Source of the DNA: Metabacillus litoralis
Lineage (GTDB): Bacteria > Bacillota > Bacilli > Bacillales > Bacillaceae
Reading direction: 5' to 3'
Length of the DNA: 64,000 bases
Assembly (NCBI RefSeq): GCF_007994985.1
Contig: NZ_VOQF01000003.1
Location: 248,001-312,000, forward strand
Part shown: in pieces, positions 38,469 to 50,059 of the stretch
How the letters are laid out: every line of letters begins with the position of its first letter
Numbering within the stretch: the stretch's first letter is position 1
The notes under the pieces: generated by a model
Databases searched by the model: none
Told to the model about the DNA's origin: nothing
The model's input: only the letters and a program-made list of their open reading frames with translations
Made by a program: the position numbers and the translations under genes

Positions 38469-40886
38469 TCACATCATCGTGCTAGGGTTCAAATCCACTG
38501 TAATCAATAAATCATTCGAAGTTATGTCTTGCTGAAAGTGTTCGATGATTTTCCTTAGTGTCTCATTCAAGTTTTTTTCTCGTTTGTATTTTACCATGCA
38601 TTGGTAACGATATCTATCCTTGATCCTTGGTATTGGTGATGCAACAGGCCCGAGAATTTTGGTTTCATTTGAAACATTTCTTCTTAAAAATTGTGAGACT
38701 TTTTCAGTTACTGACACGACCTTTGTTATTTCTGGATGTGAAACAGTTACTAGAGCAATATAATAATACGGTGGATACGCGTGATTTTTTCTTAATAGCA
38801 TTTCTTGTTCATAAAATAGATCATATTCATATTGGCTAGCCAACTGAATGCTGTAATGCTCTGGGGCATATGTTTGAATAATCACTTCACCAGGAAGTTC
38901 ATGTCTCCCTGCTCTTCCACTTACTTGTGTTAATAATTGAAAGGTTTTCTCTGAAGCACGAAAATCCGGTAAATTGAGCATTGTATCTGCAGCTAGGACA
39001 CCAACTAATGTAACATCAGGAAAGTCAAGGCCTTTTGCAATCATTTGAGTCCCTAATAAAATATCAGCTTCTTTATTTCCGAATTTTGTAAGTAGTTTTT
39101 CATGTGCACCTTTCTTTCCTGTTGTATCAACATCCATCCGAATTATTCGGGATTCCGGCAGTACCTTTACCAACTCTTCCTCTACTTTTTGTGTACCTGT
39201 ACCAAAAAAACGTATATGTTCACTTTGACATTCTGGACATACCTTTGGCATATGTTCCTCATGACCGCAATAATGACACTTTAGCTTTTGTCCATGTCTA
39301 TGATAAGTTAAAGAAATATCACAATGTTGACATTGTATTACAAATCCACAATCACGACACATAACAAAGGAAGAATAGCCTCTTTTATTAAGAAATAGAA
39401 CTGATTGTTCTCCTTTACTTAACCGATCTTGGAGCTTTTCAATTAATGAAGTTGAAAACATCGTACGATTTCCATTTCTTAACTCTTCTCTCATATCAAT
39501 AATATCCACACCTGGCATTGAGCGCCTATTTACTCGTTCCTTTAAGGTTAATAGTTTATAAACACCTTTTTGAGAGCGAGCAAACGTTTCTAACGTGGGT
39601 GTTGCACTTCCTAATACAACAGGACATTTATGAAGCTGTGCCCGATAAATTGCAACGTCTCTAGCATGATAACGAGGGTTTTCTTCTTGCTTGTAACTTG
39701 ATTCATGTTCCTCATCAATTATTATCATTCCCAGGTTATCAAAAGGAGCAAATATTGCTGACCTGGCACCTACAACAAGTTTAACTTCTTTGCGTTGAAT
39801 CTTTCTCCATTCATCATATTTCTCACCTATTGAAAGGCCACTATGTAATACTGCGACTTGTGAGCCAAACCTACCTTTAAATCGATGAACCATCTGAGGT
39901 GTTAGAGAAATTTCTGGTACGAGCACAATTGCTTCTTTTCCATTCTTTAATACTTCCTCAATTGACTGAAGATACACCTCTGTCTTACCACTACCTGTTA
40001 CACCGTACATAAGAAAAACTTCATGATGAGAATGTTTAACAGAAGACAAGATCGGAGCGATCGCGTTTTGTTGTTCTTGATTTAATTGAAGAGAAGATGT
40101 TTGCTTAAAGTTTCTATCTTGATAGGGATCTCTATAGATTTCTTTACTTTCTTCAATTAGAACCCCCTTGGAAATGAGAGACTTAACTGAAGTATCAGAA
40201 GTTTTTGCTTCCACCAATAGTTCTTGTAATTGGATCTGACTCTTAGAATTTAATTTAAAGTAATTCAGAATGTCCATTTGCTTTTTTGCATTTGAAGGTA
40301 ACTCGTTAATTAATTGTTCTAGCTGACTTACTGGTACATTTAATTTTATTACCTTAACCATTTTTTTGTTCGTTTTTTGTTTCACTTTGTAGATAAGTTC
40401 TAAATGACCAAGTTTAATTTGTTTTTGTATGAAAGCAAGTGAAATCGTTTTTTCAATATCTTTTAAATTTACTTGATCTGTTTTTTGAAAATATGGAAGA
40501 AGCATTTCAGGTAAGCTTACTAATTCTTGATCTCTAGCTAGTCTGATTACTTTTTCATATTTTGCTTTCATTGCAGCAGGCAGCATAACTTGAAAAGCAG
40601 AAATTTTAAAGCATAATGTTTTTTCTGTTAACCAGTGTCCTACTTGTAACAGCTCTGGAGTTAAACAGGGTGTTAAATCCAATAATTCAGTTATAGACTT
40701 TAACCGATTAAAATCAGAATGGTTTTTTGTTTCAATAACAAACCCTTGAACCTTTCTTGGGCCAAATGGAACGATCACCCTCATACCTGGTGTAATAAGT
40801 TCTTGCCATTCATCAGGAATTTTATAATCAAAGGCACGATCTGTTTGCATAGCTGGCACATCGACAATTATACTCGCAAACTTCAT
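38469..40886 (-). CDS. priA: Primosomal helicase PriA
   Basis: 805 aa. Restarts stalled replication forks. N-terminal 3'-DNA-binding domain (FASIIVDVPAMQTDRAFDYK), then SF2 helicase: LMYGVTGSGKTEVYLQSIEE (Walker A), IIIDEEHESSYKQEENPRYH and VLGSATPTLETF. The zinc region between residues ~515 and 560 has CRDCGFVIQCQHCDISL, LKCHYCGHEEHMPKVCPEC. RMDVDTTGKKGAHEKLL and LLGTQMIAKGLDFPDVTLVG follow. ATG at 40886 overlaps the coaBC stop (ATGA). Confidence 0.98.
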   Translation of the reverse strand: MKFASIIVDVPAMQTDRAFDYKIPDEWQELITPGMRVIVPFGPRKVQGFVIETKNHSDFNRLKSITELLDLTPCLTPELLQVGHWLTEKTLCFKISAFQVMLPAAMKAKYEKVIRLARDQELVSLPEMLLPYFQKTDQVNLKDIEKTISLAFIQKQIKLGHLELIYKVKQKTNKKMVKVIKLNVPVSQLEQLINELPSNAKKQMDILNYFKLNSKSQIQLQELLVEAKTSDTSVKSLISKGVLIEESKEIYRDPYQDRNFKQTSSLQLNQEQQNAIAPILSSVKHSHHEVFLMYGVTGSGKTEVYLQSIEEVLKNGKEAIVLVPEISLTPQMVHRFKGRFGSQVAVLHSGLSIGEKYDEWRKIQRKEVKLVVGARSAIFAPFDNLGMIIIDEEHESSYKQEENPRYHARDVAIYRAQLHKCPVVLGSATPTLETFARSQKGVYKLLTLKERVNRRSMPGVDIIDMREELRNGNRTMFSTSLIEKLQDRLSKGEQSVLFLNKRGYSSFVMCRDCGFVIQCQHCDISLTYHRHGQKLKCHYCGHEEHMPKVCPECQSEHIRFFGTGTQKVEEELVKVLPESRIIRMDVDTTGKKGAHEKLLTKFGNKEADILLGTQMIAKGLDFPDVTLVGVLAADTMLNLPDFRASEKTFQLLTQVSGRAGRHELPGEVIIQTYAPEHYSIQLASQYEYDLFYEQEMLLRKNHAYPPYYYIALVTVSHPEITKVVSVTEKVSQFLRRNVSNETKILGPVASPIPRIKDRYRYQCMVKYKREKNLNETLRKIIEHFQQDITSNDLLITVDLNPSTMM

Positions 40887-42097
40887 GGTCTTTCTTCCTT
40901 CATCATGGTTTCAATTTTTTCTAGTAATTTTATTGCAACATCTCTTTTGGACATAAGTGGAAGCTCCACCTTATTTAAATTACGATCAAACATTGTGACA
41001 ATATTTGTATCTGTCCCAAAACCCGCACCTTCTGTTGTTACATTATTAGCCACAATCAAGTCTAGGTTCTTTCTCGTTAATTTAGATTTTGCATATTCCT
41101 CTAATGAATTCGTTTCTGCCGCAAATCCTACTAATAGCTGTTTATTTTTACGTTCACCTAGTTCTTTTAAAATATCTGTTGTTTTTTCCATTTCTATTGT
41201 TAAATGATCTTTTTGCTTTTTTAGTTTTTTATCATATGTTACAACAGGACGATAATCAGCTACAGCAGCCGATTTTATTACTACATTTGTTTCCTCATAA
41301 TATTCAAGCACTTTCTCTAGCATATCCTGAGCAGATTCAACCATAATGGTTTTCACACGGTCTGGTGGATTGAGGTCCGTCTTTCCTGAAATCAATATTA
41401 CATTCGCGCCTAATTTAGCTGCCTGTTCTGCTATTGCATATCCCATTTTTCCAGAAGAATGATTTGTAAAGTAACGAACAGGATCAATTTTTTCCCTAGT
41501 AGCTCCTGCAGTAATTAAAAAATTCATTCCTTTAAAGATTTGTTTACCTTCTTTTTTACTTAAGTAGTCCTTTAAAAGATCAACAATTTTCTCCGGCTCT
41601 TCAAGTCTTCCTTTTCCAACATAACCACAAGCTAAAAAACCTTCACTTGGTTCGATAAATTTATATCCATATTCATCTAGAGTTTTTATATTTTTTTTAA
41701 CAGCAGGATGGTCATACATATGTACATTCATAGCGGGAGCAATCCACACCGGTGCAGTTGAAGCTAAAAGTGTTGTCGTAAGCATATTATCTGCTATACC
41801 ATTTGCCAGTTTACCTATAATATTTGCTGTAGCGGGTGCAACAAGGACAATATCTGCCCAATCAGCAAGATCTATATGGGAGATAACTTGTGAATTTTTT
41901 TCATCAAAGGTATCATAATAAACATCATTACGAGATAAAGCTTGGAAGGTTAGAGGTGTAACAAATTCCATTGCTGACTGACTCATGATGACCTTTACTT
42001 CTCCACCAGCTTGGATAAGCTTGCTTGTCAAAGCAGCTGCTTTATACACAGCAATACCACCACTAACACATAATAAAATCTTCTTACCGTTTATCAT
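40883..42097 (-). CDS. coaBC: Bifunctional CoaBC: phosphopantothenoylcysteine synthetase/decarboxylase
   Basis: 404 aa. Two steps of CoA synthesis. CoaC flavoprotein domain (1-185): LLCVSGGIAVYKAAALTSKL, IAPAMNVHMYDHPAVKKN and the cysteine lid FLACGYVGKGRLEEP. CoaB domain: ITAGATREKIDPVRYFTNHS, SSGKMGYAIAEQAAKLGANV and IKSAAVADYRP. ATG after TAGGTGGG. The 42098-42375 region upstream holds a long inverted repeat (42274-42361) and no gene. Confidence 0.97.
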   Translation of the reverse strand: MINGKKILLCVSGGIAVYKAAALTSKLIQAGGEVKVIMSQSAMEFVTPLTFQALSRNDVYYDTFDEKNSQVISHIDLADWADIVLVAPATANIIGKLANGIADNMLTTTLLASTAPVWIAPAMNVHMYDHPAVKKNIKTLDEYGYKFIEPSEGFLACGYVGKGRLEEPEKIVDLLKDYLSKKEGKQIFKGMNFLITAGATREKIDPVRYFTNHSSGKMGYAIAEQAAKLGANVILISGKTDLNPPDRVKTIMVESAQDMLEKVLEYYEETNVVIKSAAVADYRPVVTYDKKLKKQKDHLTIEMEKTTDILKELGERKNKQLLVGFAAETNSLEEYAKSKLTRKNLDLIVANNVTTEGAGFGTDTNIVTMFDRNLNKVELPLMSKRDVAIKLLEKIETMMKEERP

Positions 42098-42273
42098 GAT
42101 TACCCACCTACCTTTCCAATCTATCTTTCCTAATCATCGATATATGTTAAGCCTTACTTATGACTTAATCTTCTATAAGTAGCCATAAAGGTACTATAAT
42201 TTAGAAGAATTACAAGCAACCAACCTAGTATACAGTATATTAACAATAAAGCTTAGGAATTTGTACTATAGCA

Positions 42274-42361
42274 AAGGGCCAGACCTCTCAATCAAAAATA
42301 GATAGTGAAGATGTTCCCAAGATCACTTCCATCCAGATTTATTGAGGGGTCAGGCCCTTTT
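42274..42361 (-). terminator. Long inverted repeat after rpoZ
   Basis: Arms AAAGGGCCAGACCTCTCAAT and ATTGAGGGGTCAGGCCCTTT pair with two mismatches around a 48-nt centre. It lies 15 nt past the rpoZ stop and ends in CCCTTT on the minus strand. Probably the terminator of the yloC-remA-gmk-rpoZ unit, though the large loop is unusual. Confidence 0.6.
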
Positions 42362-42375
42362 CACTGTTTAATTTT

Positions 42376-42576
42376 TTACTTTTCTACTCTTTTATAATTT
42401 AGTAGTCCTTCATTAATTTCTTCTAGAGCTTTACCAACATATTTAAAAGAAACAGGCTTAGCAATTTGTTGATCACTTTCTTCTTGCATTTCACGTGCTC
42501 GTTTAGCTGCAACAGTAACAAGAGTATATTTAGAATCTAATTTATTCATTAAAACATCAATAGAAGGATATAACAT
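42376..42576 (-). CDS. rpoZ: RNA polymerase omega subunit
   Basis: 66 aa. [20 protein letters not shown] and [13 protein letters not shown] are the conserved omega motifs; the C-terminal [12 protein letters not shown] is typical of Bacillus. It assists beta-prime folding. ATG at 42576, 2 bp after gmk ends, with GGAGG upstream. Confidence 0.97.
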   Translation of the reverse strand: MLYPSIDVLMNKLDSKYTLVTVAAKRAREMQEESDQQIAKPVSFKYVGKALEEINEGLLNYKRVEK

Positions 42577-42578
42577 TT

Positions 42579-43471
<893 letters not shown>

Positions 43472-43545
43472 ACATGTGCTCCCCCTAATTAAGGACAAAA
43501 CTATTTTTGCCTTATAAGCCCTTTTATAATCAATGAAACGTTTCC

Positions 43546-44421
43546 CTATTCAATATTCTGAACTTGTTCTTTCAATTTTTCAATAATACTTTTTAATTCA
43601 ACAACATTTTTTGCAATAAGTCCATCATTTGCTTTAGAACCGATCGTATTTGCCTCTCTATTTAATTCTTGAACAAGAAAATCAAGTTTCCTTCCGACAG
43701 GCTCTTGCTCTATGAGGGTTTCTTGAAATTGGTGAATATGACTATGTATTCTCGTTAGTTCTTCGGTTATATCAGCTTTATCAGCAAATAGAGCAACTTC
43801 GGTTAAAATACGATTTTCATCTATATTACCTGTTATAAACTCTCCAACTCTTTTTTTGATACGCTCACGATATTGCTCAACAACATCAGGAGCAATTTTT
43901 TCCAGATCAAGTGTTATCTCTTGAAGGCTTTTAACTCTCTTCTTTAAATCCTGAACTAGCTGTTGCCCTTCAATAGCTCTCATGTCTGCTAATTGCTTAA
44001 CTGCTGTTTCAATAAGCTGAACAATCTCTAGTTCATATTCATCACTTGGGAGAGATTCTTCAGTAACCTCAATACCTGCACCAAAAGACAAAATATTTTC
44101 TAAGGATATCTGGTCTTCTATTGAATAACGTTTTTTTATTTCTTTTAGCGAATCAATAAATTGATCAACGATCGCCCAATCAACCTTTACTGTTTTATTT
44201 GCTAGAAACTCACCTTCAAAATTAATGTAAACCTCAAGTCGACCACGATTGATTGATTGAGAGATGATTTTTTTAATTTTGTCTTCAATTCCCATAAATT
44301 GCTTGGGCATTTTAAGATTAATATCTAAAAACCTGTGGTTGACAGACTTCATTTCAACTGTAAAAAAACATGATCCTATTTGTTTACTAGCACGACCAAA
44401 ACCCGTCATACTGACTACCAT
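43546..44421 (-). CDS. yloC: YicC family endoribonuclease YloC
   Basis: 291 aa. [20 protein letters not shown] and [18 protein letters not shown] are the YicC N-terminal hallmarks; the C-terminal domain contains [20 protein letters not shown] and [20 protein letters not shown]. YicC-like proteins are reported to be RNA endonucleases. ATG at 44421; a second ATG four codons downstream is possible. A TATAAT (44545-44550, minus strand) with a weak -35 upstream may be its promoter. Confidence 0.95.
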   Translation of the reverse strand: MVVSMTGFGRASKQIGSCFFTVEMKSVNHRFLDINLKMPKQFMGIEDKIKKIISQSINRGRLEVYINFEGEFLANKTVKVDWAIVDQFIDSLKEIKKRYSIEDQISLENILSFGAGIEVTEESLPSDEYELEIVQLIETAVKQLADMRAIEGQQLVQDLKKRVKSLQEITLDLEKIAPDVVEQYRERIKKRVGEFITGNIDENRILTEVALFADKADITEELTRIHSHIHQFQETLIEQEPVGRKLDFLVQELNREANTIGSKANDGLIAKNVVELKSIIEKLKEQVQNIE

Positions 44422-44665
44422 TATGTATCACATCACTTTCTTTTTAACTCATTAGATAAGGATTAAAAGCAAGCGTAGTTATGGGACTTACTGATAATAG
44501 TTATGAACTTATCTAATCTTTACTTGTTACTGTCAGTTATCCCCATTATACCTTAGAGCATTCATGAGTTTCCTTAGGGGTTGACTACTTGTAAAGAACC
44601 GGATAAAAAGAATACGACCTTGAGAAAATAAGGATTTTTTAGACTAAGTATTTAAAAAACAAGTA

Positions 44666-44694
44666 AAGGGGATGACTTTTTGGGTCATCCCCTT
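44666..44694 (-). terminator. Terminator after the Ca2+ ATPase gene
   Basis: AAGGGGATGAC/GTCATCCCCTT perfect 11-bp stem with a 7-nt loop on the minus strand, then TTACTTGTTTTTT. Confidence 0.8.
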
Positions 44695-44711
44695 ATGAAT
44701 TATATCATATT

Positions 44712-47390
44712 CTAGGAAGATTTTCTTGTTAAAAGTGAACCGGCTAATAAAAAAGTTGGAATTGCCGACATACCCAGTATTAATAACCAATCTCTTAGCA
44801 GTATCGGAACTGTATGGAATATCGGTTGTAATGGTGGATAATAGATAACAATTAACATTAAAACTATAGAGGAAATCACTGCCCAAATTAAATACATATT
44901 TTCAAATGGATTTCTTTCGAAAATAGACTTTTCACTTCGGCAATCAAAAACATGTATTAGCTGAGCCATAACAAGTGTTGCAAAAGCTATTGTTTGTGCA
45001 TAAGCTAAATCCTCTGGATTGCGATAATAAACAATCATAAATGCAGCTAGCGTTGCTATACCAATTAAAAAACCTCGAGATATAACCTTCCAGCCTAATC
45101 CTCTAGCAAACACTCCTTCTTTAGGGTGTCTAGGCTTCCTCTTCATTAAATCTCCTTCTGGTTGATCTAAGCCAAGTGCCATAGCTGGCAAGCCATCTGT
45201 TACAAGATTTACCCAAAGTATTTGAATCGGTACTAAAGGTAATGGAAGTGCTAAAAGCATAGCGAACAACATAACTAATATTTCCCCAACATTCGAAGCT
45301 AATAAATACCGGATAAACTTTCTAATATTTTCATATATATTTCTTCCTTCTTTAATTGCAGATTTGATTGATGCAAAATTATCATCAACAAGTACAAGTG
45401 AAGAAGCTTCTTTAGCAACATCTGTTCCAGTAATCCCCATTGAAATACCAATATCTGCAGCTTTGATCGCTGGTGCATCATTTACACCATCACCAGTCAT
45501 TGCTACAATATGTCCACGATTTTGCAAAGCTTTTACAATCTTAAGCTTATGCTCTGGAGAAACTCTGGCAAAAACATAAACATCATCAACAACCTCTTCC
45601 AGCTCTTCAACAGATAATAATGATAATTCTTTACCTTCCATTACTCTTCCGTTTTTTGGTAAAAGCTGCAATTGTGTAGCAATTGCTTTCGCTGTTATAA
45701 CATGATCACCTGTAATCATAACTGTTTTAATACCTGCATCTCGGCATTCTTTTACTGCTTGTTTTACTTCAGGTCGTGGTGGATCAATCATTCCTTGTAA
45801 GCCAATGAACACTAAACCCTTCTCCGCTTCAAAACTAGAGTTGATTTTATCCGAGGCTTTTAAAGGTTTAAAAGCTATTGCTATTGTACGTAATGCTTGA
45901 GATGCTAGAGATTCTATTGCAGCTTTTACCTTATTACTATAATCACTTGTCATACCTTCCTGTCTTTCACTCCATAAGATATTAGTCGAAACACCTAATA
46001 ATACATCAGGAGCACCTTTAGTCACGACAAAACGATTACCACTTTTGTCTTTTACAATCACACTCATCATTTTTCGTGCAGAGTCAAAAGGGAATTCTTC
46101 AATAATTTCAAAACCGTGTAGCAATTTTTCCTTTTTTAAGCCTGCTTTCATTGCTGAAACGATTAATGCACCTTCAGTTGGATCTCCATCTAAATGATAT
46201 TGCCCTTCTCTTTCAACAATCTCTGCACTGTTACACAAAGAGCCGAAGGTTAGAATTTGCTGAAGTGTTTTTGTTTTTGCTACATCAACTTGTTGTTCAT
46301 TAAATAAGAACTCACCATGTGGATGATAGCCTGTTCCAGTAACATTCCATAATTTATCACCAGACCATACATGTGTAACAGTCATTTTATTTTGTGTCAT
46401 TGTGCCTGTTTTATCTGAACAAATAACTGAAGCACAACCTAGTGTCTCCACAGCAGGTAATTTACGAACAATAGATTTTTGCTTAATCATTCGCTGTACA
46501 CCAAGTGATAACGCAACAGTAACAATTGCAGGAAGTCCTTCTGGAATGGCCGCTACCGCTAATGAAACACCAGCTAAAAACATATTATAAAGATCATGTC
46601 CTTGAAGCACACCAATACCAACTACAAGCACTGTTAATAATAAAGCAACAACTATTAATATTTTTCCAAGTTGCTCTAAACGTCTTTGAAGAGGTGTTTC
46701 CATCGTTTCAGCATTTTGAAGAAGATCTGCAATTTGTCCCATTGCAGTATTCATCCCAGTACCAATTACAACTCCAACACCAGAGCCTCTCGTTACTAAC
46801 GTTCCCATAAAAACCATATTCGTTAAATCTCCTAGGCCGACATCATCTCCTGCAATCGGTTGAGTAGATTTTTGAACTGGAAGAGATTCACCTGTAAGTG
46901 CTGATTCCTCTACCTCCAAGCTTTTATTTTCTATTAACCTCATATCAGCCCCAATGCGATCTCCACTTGTAAACTTCACTACATCACCTGGTACCAACTC
47001 TTTCGAAAGAATCTTTACCCATTCCCCGTCCCTTAATGCCATTACTTGAGGTGCAGACAGTTCCTTTAGTGCTTCTAGTGATCTTTCTGCACGCCTTTCT
47101 TGAAAAAAGCCTAAAACCCCATTAACAATAACAATAGCAATAATAGCTATAGCATCTATATACTCACCTAAAAGGCCTGAAATAAGAGTTGCTGCTAATA
47201 AAACAAGCACCATAAAATCCTTGAATTGACTTAAAAATATAATAATAGCTGAAGGACGATCAGCTTCTTTAAGTTCATTTAGTCCAAATTTCTGCTCCCG
47301 TTTTTTAACCTCCTTTTCCGTTAGCCCTGATTTTACATCTGTATTAATTGAATTCATCACTTCTTCTGATCTCATCTCATGCCATTTCAT
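44712..47390 (-). CDS. yloB: P-type Ca2+-transporting ATPase YloB
   Basis: 892 aa, SERCA-like. N-terminal cation ATPase domain (MKWHEMRSEEVMNSINTDVK), TGES actuator loop in ESALTGESLPVQKS, phosphorylation site ICSDKTGTMTQNKMTVTH, and hinge MTGDGVNDAPAIKAADIGIS. About ten membrane segments, including AIPEGLPAIVTVALSLGVQR with the PEGLP calcium-site motif. C-terminal cation-ATPase region ends LAGSLLTRKSS. In B. subtilis YloB is linked to calcium in spores and heat resistance. ATG after AGGTGA; divergent from rqcH. Confidence 0.95.
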   Translation of the reverse strand: MKWHEMRSEEVMNSINTDVKSGLTEKEVKKREQKFGLNELKEADRPSAIIIFLSQFKDFMVLVLLAATLISGLLGEYIDAIAIIAIVIVNGVLGFFQERRAERSLEALKELSAPQVMALRDGEWVKILSKELVPGDVVKFTSGDRIGADMRLIENKSLEVEESALTGESLPVQKSTQPIAGDDVGLGDLTNMVFMGTLVTRGSGVGVVIGTGMNTAMGQIADLLQNAETMETPLQRRLEQLGKILIVVALLLTVLVVGIGVLQGHDLYNMFLAGVSLAVAAIPEGLPAIVTVALSLGVQRMIKQKSIVRKLPAVETLGCASVICSDKTGTMTQNKMTVTHVWSGDKLWNVTGTGYHPHGEFLFNEQQVDVAKTKTLQQILTFGSLCNSAEIVEREGQYHLDGDPTEGALIVSAMKAGLKKEKLLHGFEIIEEFPFDSARKMMSVIVKDKSGNRFVVTKGAPDVLLGVSTNILWSERQEGMTSDYSNKVKAAIESLASQALRTIAIAFKPLKASDKINSSFEAEKGLVFIGLQGMIDPPRPEVKQAVKECRDAGIKTVMITGDHVITAKAIATQLQLLPKNGRVMEGKELSLLSVEELEEVVDDVYVFARVSPEHKLKIVKALQNRGHIVAMTGDGVNDAPAIKAADIGISMGITGTDVAKEASSLVLVDDNFASIKSAIKEGRNIYENIRKFIRYLLASNVGEILVMLFAMLLALPLPLVPIQILWVNLVTDGLPAMALGLDQPEGDLMKRKPRHPKEGVFARGLGWKVISRGFLIGIATLAAFMIVYYRNPEDLAYAQTIAFATLVMAQLIHVFDCRSEKSIFERNPFENMYLIWAVISSIVLMLIVIYYPPLQPIFHTVPILLRDWLLILGMSAIPTFLLAGSLLTRKSS

Positions 47391-47670
47391 GAATCACCTA
47401 CACACCCCTTAAACACAAAAAATTTTAGATGTTAGCTATCCTTATTACATGGACTACCCTCTCCTATAAGACAACTTATTCAGCCTCGTCCAAAAACATG
47501 CTATAATCAAGAAGAAAACTTGTATTAGTTTTATAAGTAGAAAAAAGGAGCTTTTCTAAAACAATATCTACTATAAATAGGTCAGATTAAATCTTAATAA
47601 TACTCAATAAAACAAGAAATAACTTATTATTCTTACATACAACGTAGATGTTAAAAAAGGAGTTTTACCC

Positions 47671-49386
47671 ATGTCATTTGACGGTTTATTCACATATACA
47701 ATTACACATGAATTAAAAGAAGCTTTAAATAACGGGAAAATCACAAAAATTCATCAGCCCTATAAATACGATCTTATTTTTCAAATAAGATCAGGAGGTA
47801 GAAATCACAAGCTTTTTATTTCAGCTCACCCAAGTTATGCTCGGATACATATAACAAACGAGAATTATGAAAACCCAAGTGAACCTCCTATGTTTTGTAT
47901 GCTTTTAAGAAAGCATTTAGAGGGTGGCGTTATCGAGAATATCGAACAATTAGAAATGGAAAGAATTTTTATTATTGATGTTAAAAGCAGGAATGAGCTT
48001 GGAGATACCACAACAAAAAGGTTAATCGTAGAAATTATGGGCAGACACAGCAACATCATTTTGCTCGATAAAGAGAAGAACACCATTTTAGATAGTATTA
48101 AACATCTGTCACCAGCAGTTAACCGTCACAGAACCGTATTACCTGGTCAGCCATACATACTTCCACCTAGTCAAGGTAAAACAAATCCATTTGATGCTGA
48201 TGAAGAAACAGTACTCAAGAAATTGGATTTTAATGCAGGGAAAATTGACCAGCAGCTAGTCGAAAATTTCGCAGGAATTTCGCCTTTATTTTCTAGAGAA
48301 GTAACACACAGAGCTGGACTAATCAATCGTACGACAGTTCCTAAGACATTTTTAGCTATGATAAAGGAATTAAAAATGGTGCAAGTTACTCCACAAATTT
48401 TTTATAAACAAAATAAAGAAATCTTTTATATGCTAAACCTAACTCATCTTAGTGACTATGAGCAAAAAAGCTTCTCTTCTATTTCCGAGTTACTAGATCG
48501 TTATTATTACGGCAAATCTGAGAGAGATCGCGTTAAACAACAAGGAAATGATTTAGAACGTTTTATCATTAATGAAAAGAAGAAAAATGAGAAAAAAGTA
48601 AAGAAATTAGCCGCAACTTTAGATCAAGCTGCAAAAGCTACTGAGTTTCAGCTATACGGGGAATTATTAACTGCTAATTTATATGCAATTAAAAAAGGTG
48701 ATAAAACCGCTGAGGTGATTAATTATTATGATGAGAATAATGAAACAATCATCATTCCATTAGATATTCAAAAATCACCTTCTGACAATGCTCAAAAATA
48801 CTTTTCAAAATATCAAAAAGCGAAAAACTCAGTTGAAGTTGTTCAGCAGCAGATCGAACTGGCTCAACATGAAATCGATTATTTTGAAGGTTTAACACAA
48901 CAGATTGGATCTGCTTCACCAAGAGATATAGAAGAAATTCGTGAGGAGTTAATAGAAGGAGGCTATTTAAAACAAAGGAAATCTAAAACAACCAAAAAGA
49001 AAAAACTGCAAAAGCCAAGTCTGGAATATTATTTATCAAGTGATGGTACTGAAATCATAGTCGGTAAAAACAATAAACAAAATGAATTTCTTACAAATAA
49101 ATTAGCTGCACGTGATGATGTTTGGTTTCACACAAAAGATATCCCAGGATCACATGTTGTCATCCGAAGCACAAATCCTTCGGAAAAAACACTATTAGAA
49201 GCTGCAAATATTGCCGCCTATTTTAGTAAAGCTAAAAACTCAAGTTCTGTTCCGGTTGATTACACTGCAATTAGATATGTAAAAAAACCAAATGGTTCAA
49301 AACCTGGGTATGTTATCTATGATAATCAACAAACAGTTTATGTTACACCAGATGAAGATTTAGTATTTCGTTTACGGAAGAATTAG
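47671..49386 (+). CDS. rqcH: Ribosome quality-control factor RqcH (YloA, NFACT family)
   Basis: 571 aa on the plus strand. Binds obstructed 50S subunits and adds C-terminal alanine tails. NFACT-N domain: [40 protein letters not shown] and [21 protein letters not shown] coiled-coil arm lies at about 285-430 ([20 protein letters not shown]). The NFACT-R domain has [23 protein letters not shown] after AAAAGGAG. TATAAT at 47502-47507 may be its -10. Divergent from yloB. Confidence 0.96.
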   Translation: MSFDGLFTYTITHELKEALNNGKITKIHQPYKYDLIFQIRSGGRNHKLFISAHPSYARIHITNENYENPSEPPMFCMLLRKHLEGGVIENIEQLEMERIFIIDVKSRNELGDTTTKRLIVEIMGRHSNIILLDKEKNTILDSIKHLSPAVNRHRTVLPGQPYILPPSQGKTNPFDADEETVLKKLDFNAGKIDQQLVENFAGISPLFSREVTHRAGLINRTTVPKTFLAMIKELKMVQVTPQIFYKQNKEIFYMLNLTHLSDYEQKSFSSISELLDRYYYGKSERDRVKQQGNDLERFIINEKKKNEKKVKKLAATLDQAAKATEFQLYGELLTANLYAIKKGDKTAEVINYYDENNETIIIPLDIQKSPSDNAQKYFSKYQKAKNSVEVVQQQIELAQHEIDYFEGLTQQIGSASPRDIEEIREELIEGGYLKQRKSKTTKKKKLQKPSLEYYLSSDGTEIIVGKNNKQNEFLTNKLAARDDVWFHTKDIPGSHVVIRSTNPSEKTLLEAANIAAYFSKAKNSSSVPVDYTAIRYVKKPNGSKPGYVIYDNQQTVYVTPDEDLVFRLRKN

Positions 49387-49433
49387 TAAAAAGGTACAAT
49401 CTATGAAACTGGTCTTATAAGGTTAGAAAATTC

Positions 49434-49470
49434 TGGAGAGAATAACACTTTTCTTGTTATCCTCTCTTAT
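49434..49470 (+). terminator. Terminator after rqcH
   Basis: GAGAG-A-ATAACA pairs with TGTTAT-C-CTCTC, followed on the plus strand by TTATTTTC. It abuts the convergent GNAT gene end. Confidence 0.65.
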
Positions 49471-49473
49471 TTT

Positions 49474-49998
49474 CTATTCCTCAATCCAAAATCTTTTGAT
49501 CACATTTCCATTATCTTCAACAAAATCTGACTCTTCTATTCCCCCATTATTTTTAATTGTTTTATATGATCCTATATTCCATTCATCACAAACAACCAAT
49601 ACCTTTTTAATTCCTAATTTCTTTGTTTTTTCTAAAGCTAAATGTAAGAGTTTAGTAGCATATCCCTTTTTTCTTTCTGATGGACGAATACCATACCCTA
49701 TGTGACCTCCTCTGGTTAAAAGAAAGTCTGTTAACTCATGCCGTATATTTACTACACCCAAAATTCGGCTTTCTTCGTTTATAAGCCAATAGGTTGAGTC
49801 AGGAACCCAGCCTGTTGGTAGATTAATGCCTTTTTCGTTATTAGCTAGAAACTGAATCATATTATCAAAGTTTGTTGGATCTTTTTCAATAACCCAAGGA
49901 ATCATCTCTTCCTTACTTTGAACCCATTCATCATAAAAAGAAAGGTACTCTTCTTTTAAATCCGTTGTTGGTTTTATAAGTGTTAATGAACTACTCAT
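49474..49998 (-). CDS. GNAT family N-acetyltransferase
   Basis: 174 aa from the ATG at 49998 (GGAGG 9 nt upstream; an ATG at 50004 is too near). The acetyl-CoA-binding segment is visible as HIGYGIRPSERKKGYATKLL (R/Q-x-x-G-x-G/A type), followed by LHLALEKTKKLGIKKVLVVC and IGSYKTIKNNGGIEES. Substrate is unknown. It lies on the minus strand beside a MITE-like element and between rqcH and an EamA transporter, a place where I recall no gene in B. subtilis; likely accessory. Soluble, with no signal peptide. Confidence 0.85.
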   Translation of the reverse strand: MSSSLTLIKPTTDLKEEYLSFYDEWVQSKEEMIPWVIEKDPTNFDNMIQFLANNEKGINLPTGWVPDSTYWLINEESRILGVVNIRHELTDFLLTRGGHIGYGIRPSERKKGYATKLLHLALEKTKKLGIKKVLVVCDEWNIGSYKTIKNNGGIEESDFVEDNGNVIKRFWIEE

Positions 49999-50059
49999 TC
50001 TCATTTGCCTCCTTATAAAAAGATAAATTTCTCATATTTTATCATGTTTTCCTTTTTTA

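Noticed and set aside
40719-41207. 162-codon plus-strand open frame across priA and coaBC
   Set aside because: Opposite-strand shadow of two clear genes; composition follows their reverse complement and no start signal is present.
44644-44886. 80-codon frame overlapping the end of yloB
   Set aside because: Runs through the terminator hairpin and the yloB 3' end in another frame; no ribosome site.
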